Positions 49,661 to 58,860 are shown, counted from the first letter of the stretch. The stretch: 64,000 nucleotides of DNA from Saccharopolyspora elongata (GCF_004348985.1 NZ_SMKW01000034.1:38336-102335), one strand, 5' to 3'. The notes: a model not told the origin generated them from the sequence alone. Numbers and translations are program-made.

Positions 49661-50580
49661 TGATTGACAGTCGACTTCGGGTGTTGCAGCTCGTCGCCAA
49701 GCACGGCACCGTCACCGCCGCGGCCCAGGCGCTGCACTACACGCCGTCGGCGGTGTCCTACCAACTGCGCCAGCTGTCCGCGGAACTCGGCGTGGAACTG
49801 GTGGTTCCGCAAGGCCGCCGGATCCGGCTGACCTCCGCCGCGCATGCGCTGCTGCACCACGCGGAACTGCTGCACGCCCAGTGGGAGCGCGCCAAGGCGG
49901 AAATGGCCGCTCTCGCCGACGAACCCGGCGGCCCGTTCACCCTGTGCGGTTTCTCCACCGCAGCAACGCACCTGCTGCCGCCGGCCGCCGCCGAACTGCG
50001 CGACGACTTCCCGAACCTGAAGGTGCGGCTGATCGAGGCCGAGCCCGCCCGCTGCTTCGACCTGCTGCTAGCCGGAGACGCGGACCTGGCGCTGGTGATC
50101 GTCACAGCAGACACCCCGCCGCTGTCGGACGCGCGGTTCGACCAGCAGCCGCTGCTCGACGATCCGCTCGACCTGGTCACGCCACTCGGTCACCCGCTGA
50201 CCGACCGCCCGGCGGTGACACTCGCCGACGCGGCGAACGAGCCGTGGATCTTGGGCCGGCCGGACAGCACCTACCACCAGCTGGTGACAACCGCATGCAT
50301 GGCAGCGGGTTTCAGCCCGAACATCGCGCACTACGCCGACGAATGGGACACCGGAACCGCACTCGTCGCCCACGGGTTCGGCGTCATCTTGGTGCCCCGG
50401 CTGGCACGCCTGCACAGCCATTGGCCGGTCGCCCGCATCCCGCTCCACGGCGAACCGGCACCCGCGCGCCGAATCCTGGCAGTCACCAGGATGGGTGCCC
50501 GGGACAATCCAACGATCGCCTACGCCCTCCAAGCGATCACCAAGACCGCGGCCGGAATCCTCCCGGCCCAACCCGGCTGA
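49660..50580 (+). CDS. LysR-family regulator of N-methyl amine catabolism
   Basis: 306 residues. The N-terminal DNA-binding domain (RLRVLQLVAKHGTVTAAAQ, YTPSAVSYQLRQLS) is joined to a substrate-binding domain. ATG 49660 gives the usual MIDSRLR start; upstream in-frame ATGs at 49627 and 49633 are possible. It is divergent from the demethylase operon across a T-N11-A palindrome, hence the likely regulator of that operon. The effector may be a betaine. Confidence 0.9.
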   Translation: MIDSRLRVLQLVAKHGTVTAAAQALHYTPSAVSYQLRQLSAELGVELVVPQGRRIRLTSAAHALLHHAELLHAQWERAKAEMAALADEPGGPFTLCGFSTAATHLLPPAAAELRDDFPNLKVRLIEAEPARCFDLLLAGDADLALVIVTADTPPLSDARFDQQPLLDDPLDLVTPLGHPLTDRPAVTLADAANEPWILGRPDSTYHQLVTTACMAAGFSPNIAHYADEWDTGTALVAHGFGVILVPRLARLHSHWPVARIPLHGEPAPARRILAVTRMGARDNPTIAYALQAITKTAAGILPAQPG

Positions 50581-50895
50581 CCACGGCGACTCCGGGTATC
50601 GAAGCCGACGGGAAGGGCGCACGCGGCTTCGCCGGTGGCAGCACGGTGACCCTGTTGGAGTGGGCAAACCCGGCCGCAGGCGTTGTGGCATGCAACATCG
50701 GCAGCGTTTGATCGGCGCTCCTCGCCGGATCGACTCCGGCGAGGAGCTCGGCACCTGACCAACCGAATGCGAACGGCGAGCTTTCTTGATGCTACGTTGC
50801 GTGACATGGGGGAATTGAATGCTGTACGGCCGCAAGAAGAACGTGAGAAGAGCAGCCCTTTCCTCACCCGCGTGGCGCGTTAGGGCCGCTGGATC
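50581..50895. other. Gap with a terminator, no gene seen
   Basis: Apart from the hairpin at 50717-50747, the region has only a 25-codon frame from ATG 50806 (MGELNAVRPQEEREKS) that ends at 50883. It might be a leader peptide but has little support. Confidence 0.4.
50717..50747 (+). terminator. Hairpin terminator after lysR
   Basis: GCTCCTCGCCGGA (50717-50729) pairs perfectly with TCCGGCGAGGAGC (50735-50747) across a five-base loop. No T tract follows, as is common in actinobacteria. Confidence 0.75.
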
Positions 50896-51774
50896 GTGCC
50901 GCTGGTCATCGTCGTGGAGTTGGCCCTGCTGTTCTCCGGTGTCCTCGGCATAGGCGCCGGCGTCCTCGTGGTCGCTGTCGTGGAGGGGTCGCTGCTGGTC
51001 CTGGTAGCCGTCGAGGCCTGGCTGGTGTGGCGAGCGGTCCGCCGCGCCCGAGCACGCGGCGCGGGAGGTACCGACCCGCTGGCATCGTCGCTCCGCGCGG
51101 TGATGCCCGACTGGGCGGCCTCGGTGGTCAGGCACGACCTTCTCATGATCCGGGCCCTTTGGCTGGCAGTGCGACGCAGGCAGGACGTGCCCGAGGACGG
51201 GGAGGCCATTCACTACAGCCGCCAGCTGCGCCCGATGATGTGGGTGTTCTTCGTGCTCAACCCACTCGAGGTCGTGCTGGTCGAACTGGCGGTGCCCTGG
51301 CAGACGCTGCGCATTGTCCTGGCGGTCATCGGGATTCTTAGCACCATCTGGTTTCTCGCACTGCTCGCGACGATGTACAAGTACCCGCACAGCATTGACC
51401 CGCGCGTGCTGCGCCTGCGCTATTGTTCGTTCTTCGATTTCCAGGTTCCGGTCGGCGACATCGACAGCGTCGTGGTCGCCAAACACACGCGCGGAATGAA
51501 GAGATCGAGCGAGGCCGTCGAGGGAACCCTTATCCTTGAGGTGTCCAGAACGACCAACATCTCCATTTCGCTACGCCGCGAGCACGACGTGGATCTGGGT
51601 TTGCGTGGCACCGGGACGGTGTGCGCGGTAGATTTCTGGGCGGATGACCCCCGTACGCACCGTAGAACTCATCCGATCCCAGCTTCCCTGATTCCTTCCA
51701 GCAGCAAGGCAGAATGCCGCTACCCGATCCACCACGCCGTGTTCGCAGCCCGTTCAAAGCTATCTCCGAAATAA
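50896..51774 (+). CDS. Membrane protein of unknown function
   Basis: 292 residues from GTG 50896, shortly after an in-frame stop. Four predicted transmembrane helices in two pairs (about residues 2-22 and 24-47, then 112-130 and 134-156). The C-terminal cytoplasmic part (DPRVLRLRYCSFFDFQVPVG, IDSVVVAKH, LEVSRTTNISISL) looks like a small beta domain seen in bacterial PH-like membrane proteins. No specific function recognised. Confidence 0.72.
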   Translation: MPLVIVVELALLFSGVLGIGAGVLVVAVVEGSLLVLVAVEAWLVWRAVRRARARGAGGTDPLASSLRAVMPDWAASVVRHDLLMIRALWLAVRRRQDVPEDGEAIHYSRQLRPMMWVFFVLNPLEVVLVELAVPWQTLRIVLAVIGILSTIWFLALLATMYKYPHSIDPRVLRLRYCSFFDFQVPVGDIDSVVVAKHTRGMKRSSEAVEGTLILEVSRTTNISISLRREHDVDLGLRGTGTVCAVDFWADDPRTHRRTHPIPASLIPSSSKAECRYPIHHAVFAARSKLSPK

Positions 51775-51854
51775 ATAGGGAGAGTCCAGTAATACGCTCT
51801 TCATGAAGGATGATTTCCTCCTCCCGCGAGAGATCCTGACCATCCCACTGCTCC

Positions 51855-52436
51855 CTAAGACGTCGTGGATCCGGCTGGCGTCCGATGCCAAGCGCTCCAA
51901 GCGAGTTGGGCGAATGGAACGATCACCAGCAGGTCGACGACGTACGCGACCCATTCGAGACGAAGAACTCGGCCCAGCGGAAAGACGACAGCGGCGAGGC
52001 AGATCAGGACGGCGACCCACGACGGCGACATTCGGGTCCAGAAGAGGAGTACGCCGAATACCAGCAGGGCGAGCGGGAAGGTCGGCCCCGGAAGCCACAG
52101 CACCAGCAGGCTCTGCGGCGGGTAGTCGCCGAAGCGCGCCAGGGCCACCTGATCGTGCAAGCCGAATACGCCTTCGAAGAAGCCCTGCAGTCCGAATGCG
52201 ATGCTGCCGAACATCCCGATCAACAGCAGCAACAACCACAGCCCGGCCGCGACGGGGATGCGTTCGCGCAACCGTTCGTATTCACCGATCAGCCCGTACA
52301 CCCAGGGCACCATGGAAAGGGCGATCAACATCCCGCCATTCACGCCGTAATGACCGTCGACCCAGAAGAACGGCGATGCAGCAAAGATGACCGGGCCGAG
52401 GAAGAGCGCCGCCGCCTGCAACCGTTGCACGACCAT
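51855..52436 (-). CDS. Polytopic membrane protein, unknown
   Basis: 193 residues with six predicted membrane spans (for example AALFLGPVIFAASPFFWV and LWLLLLLIGMFGSIAFGLQG). No catalytic motif seen. It faces its left neighbour 3' to 3'. Confidence 0.75.
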   Translation of the reverse strand: MVVQRLQAAALFLGPVIFAASPFFWVDGHYGVNGGMLIALSMVPWVYGLIGEYERLRERIPVAAGLWLLLLLIGMFGSIAFGLQGFFEGVFGLHDQVALARFGDYPPQSLLVLWLPGPTFPLALLVFGVLLFWTRMSPSWVAVLICLAAVVFPLGRVLRLEWVAYVVDLLVIVPFAQLAWSAWHRTPAGSTTS

Positions 52437-52572
52437 CGGCGCAGGTTAGGACCCCTGCCAACGGCCCGCAACCGAACTGTGCCCACCACAGCCCCCGCAA
52501 CGTCGTCCTCCGAGCTTCGCCGTACCGGTGATGCATTGGGGGCGCGAAGCAGTGGGCCGTGGTGGGGTCGCC

Positions 52573-52800
52573 CTACTCCCCGTGCAGGAGCAGCGCCAAC
52601 CGCTCCGCGTTCAGGCACCCCGGATGCATCGCGGCACTGCGCGGATCTCCGCGTGCCGCAGGCTCAACTCGTGCCGCACATCGTCCACTGTGGCCATGGA
52701 AATGCCGTCGCCGAGCAGCTGCAACGACAGCTGCGGGCGCGCTGCCACAGGTAGCCGGGGCGTGCCTTGGTGTAGGCAGCAATGGTCGGTTGATCACTCG
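52573..52800 (-). pseudogene. Decayed gene fragment, unrecognised
   Basis: Three minus frames give short protein-like pieces in order: PTIAAYTKARPGYLWQRA, then LLGDGISMATVDDVRHELS continuing to a TGA, then CLNAERLALLLHGE ending at TAG 52573. Joined by two frameshifts they would form a C-terminal region of about 75 residues. Family unknown. The rest of 52437-52898 shows nothing else. Confidence 0.3.
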
Positions 52801-52898
52801 AGCACGTGGGACCCGGCTGCCACGTGGGAGGCCGGGGTGGAACTGCGCGGTGATCTGGGTATGCCGTTGTGGGGACGCCGTATCCGCACGGAGCCATC

Positions 52899-54467
52899 AT
52901 GGCCGCTACGAGCATCGATCCGCTCCGCCACCGCGCGGTGCTCTTCGACCTGGACGGAGTGCTCGCCGACACCGCCACGGTGCACGCCACCGCTTGGCAG
53001 CGCCTGTTCGACGGGTACCTGGCCGAGCGCGCGCCGGCTCCGGCGGAGGACCACCTTCCGTTCACCGGCGACGACTACCTCCGCCACGTCGACGGCAAGC
53101 CGAGGGTCGACGGCGTTCGGGACTTCCTTCGCTCCCGCGGCATCCGATTGCCTCTGGGCAGCGCAGGCGACGCGGCCGGGCAGGAAACCTGCCACGGGCT
53201 GGGCAAGCTCAAGGACGGCTACTTCCGCGACGCCCTCGACGCCCAGGGCGTCGCGGTGTTCGACGACGCGATCGCCCTGATCGATTCGTTGCACCGCCAC
53301 GGCGTCTGGACCGCCGTCATCTCCGCGAGCAGGAACTGCGCCGCCGTCCTCGAACGAGCCGGGATCGCGCACCTGTTCGGCGTTCGGGTCGACGGTGTGG
53401 TGGCGGAGGAACTCGGGTTGCCCGGCAAGCCCGATCCCGCCGTGCTCTTCGAGGCCGCCCGTCGGCTCGGCGTCCGGCCATCGAGCTGTGCAGTCGTCGA
53501 GGACTCCGAGCCAGGTGTCGATGCCGCCAGGTCCGGTGGCTTCGCCCTGGTCGTCGGCGTTGCCCGGTCCGGTCCCCCGACCAGGCTGCTGGGAGCGGAC
53601 GTGGTCGTGTCCAGCCTCGCCGACGTCGCCGTCGCCGGCTCCGGGGAACGCCGCCTGTCCGACGTGCCCGATGCGCTCGACGGGTGGGCCGAGATCGCGG
53701 ATCGCCTGCGGGGCCATCGCCCGGCGGTGCTGCTGGACTTCGACGGCACCCTCGCCCCGATCAGGGACGATCCGACCGCGGTCGCGTTACCGGCCGGGAC
53801 CGGCGAGGTGCTGCGGGTTCTCGCCCGGCACTGCCCGGTGGCGGTGATCAGCGGCCGCGACCTGCGGGACTTGCGCGAACGGGTGCGGGTCGAGGACGCG
53901 TGGTGCGCGGGCAGCCACGGCTTCGAGCTGGCCGGGCCCGATGGCACGTCGGTCGTGCAGCAGTCGGGCGAAACCGCGCTGCCCGACCTCGACGAGGCCG
54001 AACGGCTGCTGTCGACCGAATTGCGGCCGGTGGCCGGCGCGCTGGTCGACCGCAAGCGGTTCGCCGTCGCCGTGCACTACCGCAATGTCCGGCCGGACGA
54101 GGTCGAGCGGGTGATCTCCATCGCGCGCCGGATCGGTGACGCACGGCCCGGGCTGCGGACGACGCACGGCCGACGCGTGGTCGAGTTGCTGCCGGACATC
54201 GACTGGAACAAGGGCAGGGCGCTGCGTTGGTTGCTGGATCGCATCGGGCTGGTCGGCCACGACGTCGTGCCGGTGTTCGCCGGCGACGATTACACCGATG
54301 AAGACGCCCTGCGCGAAGTGCACGACGACGGCATCGGCATCGTGGTGCTCAGCGCCGAACACGGCGACCGCCTGACGTGGGCCCGGTACTCCGTCGATGG
54401 ACCGCGCTCGCTGTGCGCGTTGCTCTCGCGCATCGCATCCCTGGTGCAGGAGGGAAATCCGAGCTGA
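52899..54467 (+). CDS. otsB1: HAD hydrolase fused to trehalose-6-phosphate phosphatase (OtsB1-like)
   Basis: 522 residues. The N-terminal half is a beta-phosphoglucomutase-like HAD domain (VLFDLDGVLADTATVHATAW). The C-terminal half is a trehalose-phosphatase domain, also HAD-type (VLLDFDGTLAPIRDDP, VISGRDLRDLRERV, FAGDDYTDEDALREV). It would dephosphorylate trehalose-6-phosphate. M. tuberculosis OtsB1 (Rv2006) has the same two domains followed by a GH65 domain. Here that third domain is a ruin immediately downstream. ATG 52899 has GGAG before it. The neighbourhood of stress proteins matches the dormancy-gene context of Rv2006. Confidence 0.88.
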   Translation: MAATSIDPLRHRAVLFDLDGVLADTATVHATAWQRLFDGYLAERAPAPAEDHLPFTGDDYLRHVDGKPRVDGVRDFLRSRGIRLPLGSAGDAAGQETCHGLGKLKDGYFRDALDAQGVAVFDDAIALIDSLHRHGVWTAVISASRNCAAVLERAGIAHLFGVRVDGVVAEELGLPGKPDPAVLFEAARRLGVRPSSCAVVEDSEPGVDAARSGGFALVVGVARSGPPTRLLGADVVVSSLADVAVAGSGERRLSDVPDALDGWAEIADRLRGHRPAVLLDFDGTLAPIRDDPTAVALPAGTGEVLRVLARHCPVAVISGRDLRDLRERVRVEDAWCAGSHGFELAGPDGTSVVQQSGETALPDLDEAERLLSTELRPVAGALVDRKRFAVAVHYRNVRPDEVERVISIARRIGDARPGLRTTHGRRVVELLPDIDWNKGRALRWLLDRIGLVGHDVVPVFAGDDYTDEDALREVHDDGIGIVVLSAEHGDRLTWARYSVDGPRSLCALLSRIASLVQEGNPS

Positions 54468-54479
54468 GCGTACGAGCCA

Positions 54480-54977
54480 TGAACGATCGTCCTTTGTGGA
54501 GCGATTCAGCCTGCGCGGCGGTCGTCGATCATTTCGCGAGCCTGCCGCCGGGGCCCAGGCTCGCCTGAACGACGAGTTCCACAGCGAGGAAACCCAAGGC
54601 CTGCACCTCAACCCCTGCTCGAACCGCTGGCTGCCCGACCACACGCACCTGCAGCTGCACATCGGGCTCGCCATCGCCCACAACGTGTGGCATGGAAGCG
54701 CATCGCGCAACGCATGTTCGTGCCCTTTCAGGGGACGGCATCATCAGCCAGTTCGACGGCTACCGGCTCGCCGGACCAAGCAGGCCGGCGTGCTGATGCT
54801 TCAACCTGCTGTCGGCGCCGCACCGCCACCGTGCGAACCTGGCCCGGACGCCTCCGCCTCCCGGTCACCTGCACCTGCGGTGCCCGCACCGTCCACCTCG
54901 GCCCCAGGGGAACCGCCCGGTTCTCGCTGGAGGACTCGCTCCGAGGAGACGGTCCCGCGGCCCACTTCCCGCCCTGA
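54480..54977 (+). pseudogene. Decayed GH65 domain (trehalose/kojibiose phosphorylase-type)
   Basis: Fragments in shifting plus frames match the order of a family-65 glycoside hydrolase or phosphorylase: EETQGLHLNPCSNRWLPD and LQLHIGLAIAHNVWH at about 54586-54690, DGIISQFDGYRLAG after a shift near 54735, KQAGVLML at about 54778-54800, and a C-terminal strand piece ARTVHLGPRGTARFSL. A functional GH65 domain needs about 750 residues, so most of it is deleted. The fragment directly follows otsB1, as in the three-domain mycobacterial protein. Confidence 0.68.
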
Positions 54978-55154
54978 CACCTCGTCGCGAGGCTGGTTCC
55001 GGTCCGCGCGGAAGCCGCCGGAGTGGATTGGGACGAGGGTCTCTAGCGACCGCGATCGCGCTTCGCGACGCTTGTCGGACGGGCGCGACTCGCGGCCGCT
55101 TGACGCCGGCAGCAACCGGGCGTTGGGGCACGCATCGACCGCAGGAGGTGCGGA

Positions 55155-55343
55155 ATGCGCCAGGAGAAGGCTCGCCGACACACCCACCACGACGAAGAGC
55201 TGCCAGAACCGCGAACCCACGGTGCGGACAGGCGTGACGAGCTCGACGATTCGACCGATTCCCTCCTGGAGGAGATCGACGACGTCCTGGAGGAGAACGC
55301 CGCCGAGTTCGTTCGCTCCTACATCCAGAAGGGCGGCGAATGA
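55155..55343 (+). CDS. pup: Prokaryotic ubiquitin-like protein Pup
   Basis: 62 residues. The C-terminal half EIDDVLEENAAEFVRSYIQK, followed by GGE, is unmistakably Pup, the protein tag linked through its C-terminal glutamate to lysines of proteins sent to the mycobacterial-type proteasome. The N-terminal part is charged and disordered. The end is GGE rather than the common GGQ, so it would not need deamidation by Dop before PafA ligation. A GGAGG site precedes the ATG. Unlike normal pup genes it is not beside dop, prcBA or mpa but among universal stress and trehalose genes, so it is probably an additional copy. Confidence 0.93.
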   Translation: MRQEKARRHTHHDEELPEPRTHGADRRDELDDSTDSLLEEIDDVLEENAAEFVRSYIQKGGE

Positions 55344-55515
55344 GCCACTACCGATCGAAGGGCTCCGGGGCAGCCTGCGCAGTCGGAACGCGGTTGCGAC
55401 GTCGGCGCTGAGCAGCCGGTGGGCGAACTGGAACAACGCTGCCCGGCCGGTCTCATTTCCGGCGAGCTGGTGGCCGGAGGCGGGGCGTCCTGAGCGGCGA
55501 CCCCAGTGGGCGGCG

Positions 55516-56403
55516 TCATCCGGCGCGCAGGACCGCGACCGGGCAGTGCGCTCGGTTGACGACCGCGTGGCTCACCGAGCCGAGCAGGCTGCGCCGGATG
55601 CGCCCCCGCCCATGACTCCCCACGACCAGCAGGCTCGCCTCCTGGGCCTCGCCCATCAAGGCCTCGGCGGGCTTTTCCGGCGTCACCACCCGCCGAACGC
55701 CGACATCGGGATACCGTTCGCCCCGTCCCGCCAGGGAAGCGGCGAGCGCTTCCTCGGCTACCTCGCGCACCTCGCTCCAGGGCAGCTCCCACTGCTGGAC
55801 ACGGGCGAAGGGGTCCAGCGGCAGATCGCTCCAGGCGTGCACCACGACGAGTTCGCCGCCGTGGCGGGAGGCGAAGTCGTAGGCGAAATCGATGGCCAGG
55901 CGGCTGGCCGCCGAGCCGTCGACGCCGACGACGACCGGTCCCGTGCCGGGCTGCTCCCGGTCACCGCGGACCACGACGATGGGAGCCCCGGTGCGCCGGG
56001 TCAGCAGTTCCGCCGACATCGAGCCCAGCACCCCGAGCTCCACCTCGATGCGCGGCCCGCCGAGCACCACCACCTCGGCCTCCCCCGCCATGTCCGCCAG
56101 TACCTCGGCCGGATCCCCGAACGGCATGCTGCTGTGCACTTCCAGTTCCGCGTCGATCTCCTGGCAGCCGACGACCAGTTGCGCGAGTTCGTGCCGCAGG
56201 ATCTTCTGCAGCGGCTCCAGCACGTCACCTTCGCCCGGCACCTTGATCGACGTGTGCTCCTCGAACGGCCACGTGAGCACGTGCACGAGCAGCAGCGGCC
56301 GACGTCGGCTGGATGCCTCGCGTGCTGCCCACCACACAGCCCGGCGAGAGGACTCCGTCAGGTCGAACCCCGCCACCACCGCCTTGCGACTGGTCTCGGT
56401 CAT
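55516..56403 (-). CDS. Universal stress protein, two-domain
   Basis: 295 residues with two UspA domains. The second has the full ATP-binding signature G-x2-G-x9-GS in GSHGRGRIRRSLLGS. The first (GGPRIEVELGVLGS) is degenerate. GGGGGAG precedes the ATG. Last gene of a minus-strand series of stress genes from 60043. Such proteins in mycobacteria sense ATP/cAMP and act in hypoxic dormancy. Confidence 0.92.
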   Translation of the reverse strand: MTETSRKAVVAGFDLTESSRRAVWWAAREASSRRRPLLLVHVLTWPFEEHTSIKVPGEGDVLEPLQKILRHELAQLVVGCQEIDAELEVHSSMPFGDPAEVLADMAGEAEVVVLGGPRIEVELGVLGSMSAELLTRRTGAPIVVVRGDREQPGTGPVVVGVDGSAASRLAIDFAYDFASRHGGELVVVHAWSDLPLDPFARVQQWELPWSEVREVAEEALAASLAGRGERYPDVGVRRVVTPEKPAEALMGEAQEASLLVVGSHGRGRIRRSLLGSVSHAVVNRAHCPVAVLRAG

Positions 56404-56421
56404 CCGTTCTCCCCCTTCGGC

Positions 56422-56928
56422 CTAATCGAGCGCGGGATCGAAGGAGGCCACGCCGGCCTGCGCGTCTTCCCCGGTCTGCTCCGGCATTCCCTCGGGGACG
56501 ACCAGCACCGGGCATCGGGCCCGGTGGATGCACCTCAGCGCCGTGCTGCCCAGGATCACGTCGGCGATCCGTCCACGACCACGATCGCCCAGCACCAGCA
56601 TCGCGGCGTGGGCGGACCGTTCGGCCAGCACCTCGGCGGCGTCGCCCTCGACCAGCTCGGCGTGCACTTCCGGCGTCGTGGTTCCGCCCATGCAGCCGCG
56701 CACCAAGCTCTTCAAGTCCTCCCAGTGCTGATCCCGCACGTGGTGCGGAGCCAGCCCGGGGCTCATCAGCACCGGGCCAGGCCCGGCGAGCACGGCATGC
56801 GGCGTCCAGGCCATGACCGCGTGCACCGGCACGCACCGCCGGCGTCCCTCTGCGAGGGCCCAGTGCAGCGCCCGCGCGCTCGCATCCGATCCGTCCACTC
56901 CCACCACGAGAACCCCGTAACCGGTCAC
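56422..56928 (-). CDS. Universal stress protein, single-domain
   Basis: 168 residues from GTG 56928, behind GAGGTGGG. The UspA fold begins VLVVGVDGSDASARAL and the ATP motif is GDRGRGRIADVILGS. It lies between a two-domain Usp and a START-like gene. Confidence 0.9.
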   Translation of the reverse strand: MTGYGVLVVGVDGSDASARALHWALAEGRRRCVPVHAVMAWTPHAVLAGPGPVLMSPGLAPHHVRDQHWEDLKSLVRGCMGGTTTPEVHAELVEGDAAEVLAERSAHAAMLVLGDRGRGRIADVILGSTALRCIHRARCPVLVVPEGMPEQTGEDAQAGVASFDPALD

Positions 56929-57027
56929 GGTTCCCACCTCGTCCCCTGCCCCAGCACGAGCGAGTCCACTTCGGTTCGATGAGCCCATTCCCGGTGCCAC
57001 ACGCCCGGTTTCCGCGGGGAACAGCGC

Positions 57028-57666
57028 TCACGGACGCGCATGCTCGGCCGCGGTGCGCAGAGTGGCCCGCATGATGGACTTGACGAACCGCGACACCGTC
57101 CGCCAGTACAGCGTGAAGATCCGCCGCGTGATCGGGTCGTCGAGCGTGACGCGGATGTCGTAGGTGGCCAGGCTGCTGCGGCGGCCGTAGGGGCGTACCG
57201 AGAACGACGCCACGATCTTTCCCTGGCCGGGCTTGCCGTACTTGGCGAACTCCTCGGCGGTCACCTCCTCCATGCGCACGATCGGCGTGCAGAACCTACC
57301 CATCGCACCGAAGACGACTTCCTGGCCCGGCCGTTCGCCGAGCAGCACCCAGTCGCCGCTCGCGCACAGGTCGTCGTAGGTCAGGCGGGTCGGAACCCGA
57401 GGCGGAACGCGGCGTTCGAGTCGCTCCGGCAGTCCCCGCACCCACATGGCCAGATCCGCGGCTCGCGACCCGATGGTGAGCAGGTCGAGATGGCGCAGCG
57501 CGCGGTACACCGCCTCCGGCGGCGCGTCGACGACCAGGTGCTCGACCGCGCCCACGTCGTAGCGGGCCGCGAAGTCGTCGACGTTCACCGAGCGCTCCGT
57601 GACCTCCCACTCCGCCGAAGCGGTGTCAGGGGGCTGGCTCCGCGTCCTGTCCGTCTTGTCGTTCAT
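57028..57666 (-). CDS. Hypothetical START/SRPBCC-like protein
   Basis: 212 residues from ATG 57666. Layout (EHLVVDAPPEAVYRALRHLDLL early, VVFGAMGRFCTPIVRMEEVT in the middle, and a long C-terminal helix ending SRFVKSIMRATLRTAAEH) resembles SRPBCC ligand-binding proteins. Ligand unknown. Conserved near stress genes in actinobacteria as far as I can judge by context. Confidence 0.7.
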   Translation of the reverse strand: MNDKTDRTRSQPPDTASAEWEVTERSVNVDDFAARYDVGAVEHLVVDAPPEAVYRALRHLDLLTIGSRAADLAMWVRGLPERLERRVPPRVPTRLTYDDLCASGDWVLLGERPGQEVVFGAMGRFCTPIVRMEEVTAEEFAKYGKPGQGKIVASFSVRPYGRRSSLATYDIRVTLDDPITRRIFTLYWRTVSRFVKSIMRATLRTAAEHARP

Positions 57667-57704
57667 CGGCCCTCCTCCCCTCGCCGAAGAAAGCGGAACA
57701 CCCG

Positions 57705-57953
57705 TCACGTCCGGCGTCTGCGTTCGGCCAGCGCCGTCCTCCGGCGCCGGTACTCCTCCTCGTCGATCTCCCCGCGGGCGAAGCGCTCCGCCAGCAGCTC
57801 TTCGGCCGTGGCGGTGTCGCGGTCGCTCTGCCCGGTGCGCTGCAGGTAGCGGACCAGCGCGATGATCGCCGCGATGACGAGCGCCCAGAACAGGACCATG
57901 CTCACCGTCATCATCGTCAGGCCCCACATGCCCCAGCCGTAGCCGTAAGGCAT
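57705..57953 (-). CDS. SHOCT-domain small membrane protein
   Basis: 82 residues: one membrane helix (TMMTVSMVLFWALVIAAIIA) then a C-terminal SHOCT motif (AEELLAERFARGEIDEEEY). SHOCT is a short oligomerisation module. ATG 57953 has GGAGG upstream. Confidence 0.88.
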   Translation of the reverse strand: MPYGYGWGMWGLTMMTVSMVLFWALVIAAIIALVRYLQRTGQSDRDTATAEELLAERFARGEIDEEEYRRRRTALAERRRRT

Positions 57954-57975
57954 CACGCTCGCCTCCTCTGCTCGT

Positions 57976-58860
57976 TCAGCGCGCCACGATGAGCGGGCAC
58001 GGCGCGTGGTGCACCAACTGCTGGCTCGTCGAGCCCAGCACCAGACCGGTGAACGCCCCGCGCCCGCGTGCTCCCACGACCACCACCTGCGCGTGCTGCG
58101 CGTGTTCGAGCAGGACGCGAGCCGGTTTGCCGTTCGCCACGATGCGCCGGACTTCGACCTGGGGGTACTTCTCGTGCCAGCTCACGAGGCGCTCCGCGAG
58201 GATGCGCTCCTCCTCCTGCTGGACCGCTGCTGCGCGGCCCTCGGCGTGGAAGCTGTACCAGGCTTGCTCGGTGCCGGCGGCGTGCCAGGCGTGCACGGCT
58301 TCAAGAGCGGCACCGCGCATCGCGGCTTCCTCGAATGCCGTCTTCAGCACGATCTCCCCGGCTGGTGTGCCGTCCACGCCGACGACGACGGGCGCGTCGG
58401 GGGCTTCCACGCGCGACCGTCGCACCACTGCGACCGAAGAATGGCCGTGCGCGCACAGGCCGATCGCGACCGACCCGACGAGGAGTTCGGCGAAGCCGCC
58501 GAGTCCGCTGCTGCCGACGACGGCGAGCTGCGCGTGCCGCGATTCGGCGACGAGCACGGGTATGGCGCCGCCGGCGACCACGAAGGTCCGCACCTCCAGC
58601 CCCGGGGCCGCTTCGGTCGCTTCTCCCTTGGCCCGGTGCAGCCATTGCTGGGCTTGCCTCGCCATGGCGCTCGCGTACGTTTCGGGCACCGGTGTCGTCG
58701 GCAGGTCCGGCAGGTACGTCTGGGCGAGGACGTCCGCGAAGACCACGCGCAGCCAGATGCCTCGGCGGTGGGCCTCGGCGGCTGCCCAGCGCACGGCGTC
58801 CAGCGCCGCCGCGGACCCGTCGATGCCCACGACGACCGGATTCTCCTGTGCTGCGGTCAT
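57976..58860 (-). CDS. Universal stress protein, two-domain
   Basis: 294 residues. Both UspA domains have complete ATP-binding loops (GSSGLGGFAELLVGS and GARGRGAFTGLVLGS). It overlaps the preceding Acg-like gene by four bases, showing a tight operon. Confidence 0.93.
   Translation of the reverse strand: MTAAQENPVVVGIDGSAAALDAVRWAAAEAHRRGIWLRVVFADVLAQTYLPDLPTTPVPETYASAMARQAQQWLHRAKGEATEAAPGLEVRTFVVAGGAIPVLVAESRHAQLAVVGSSGLGGFAELLVGSVAIGLCAHGHSSVAVVRRSRVEAPDAPVVVGVDGTPAGEIVLKTAFEEAAMRGAALEAVHAWHAAGTEQAWYSFHAEGRAAAVQQEEERILAERLVSWHEKYPQVEVRRIVANGKPARVLLEHAQHAQVVVVGARGRGAFTGLVLGSTSQQLVHHAPCPLIVAR

Noticed and set aside
54801..55436. Minus-strand frame opposite Pup with a hydrophobic segment
   Set aside because: Pup on the plus strand is unmistakable and has a ribosome site. 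The antisense frame has no domain, though its first 40 residues look fairly natural.
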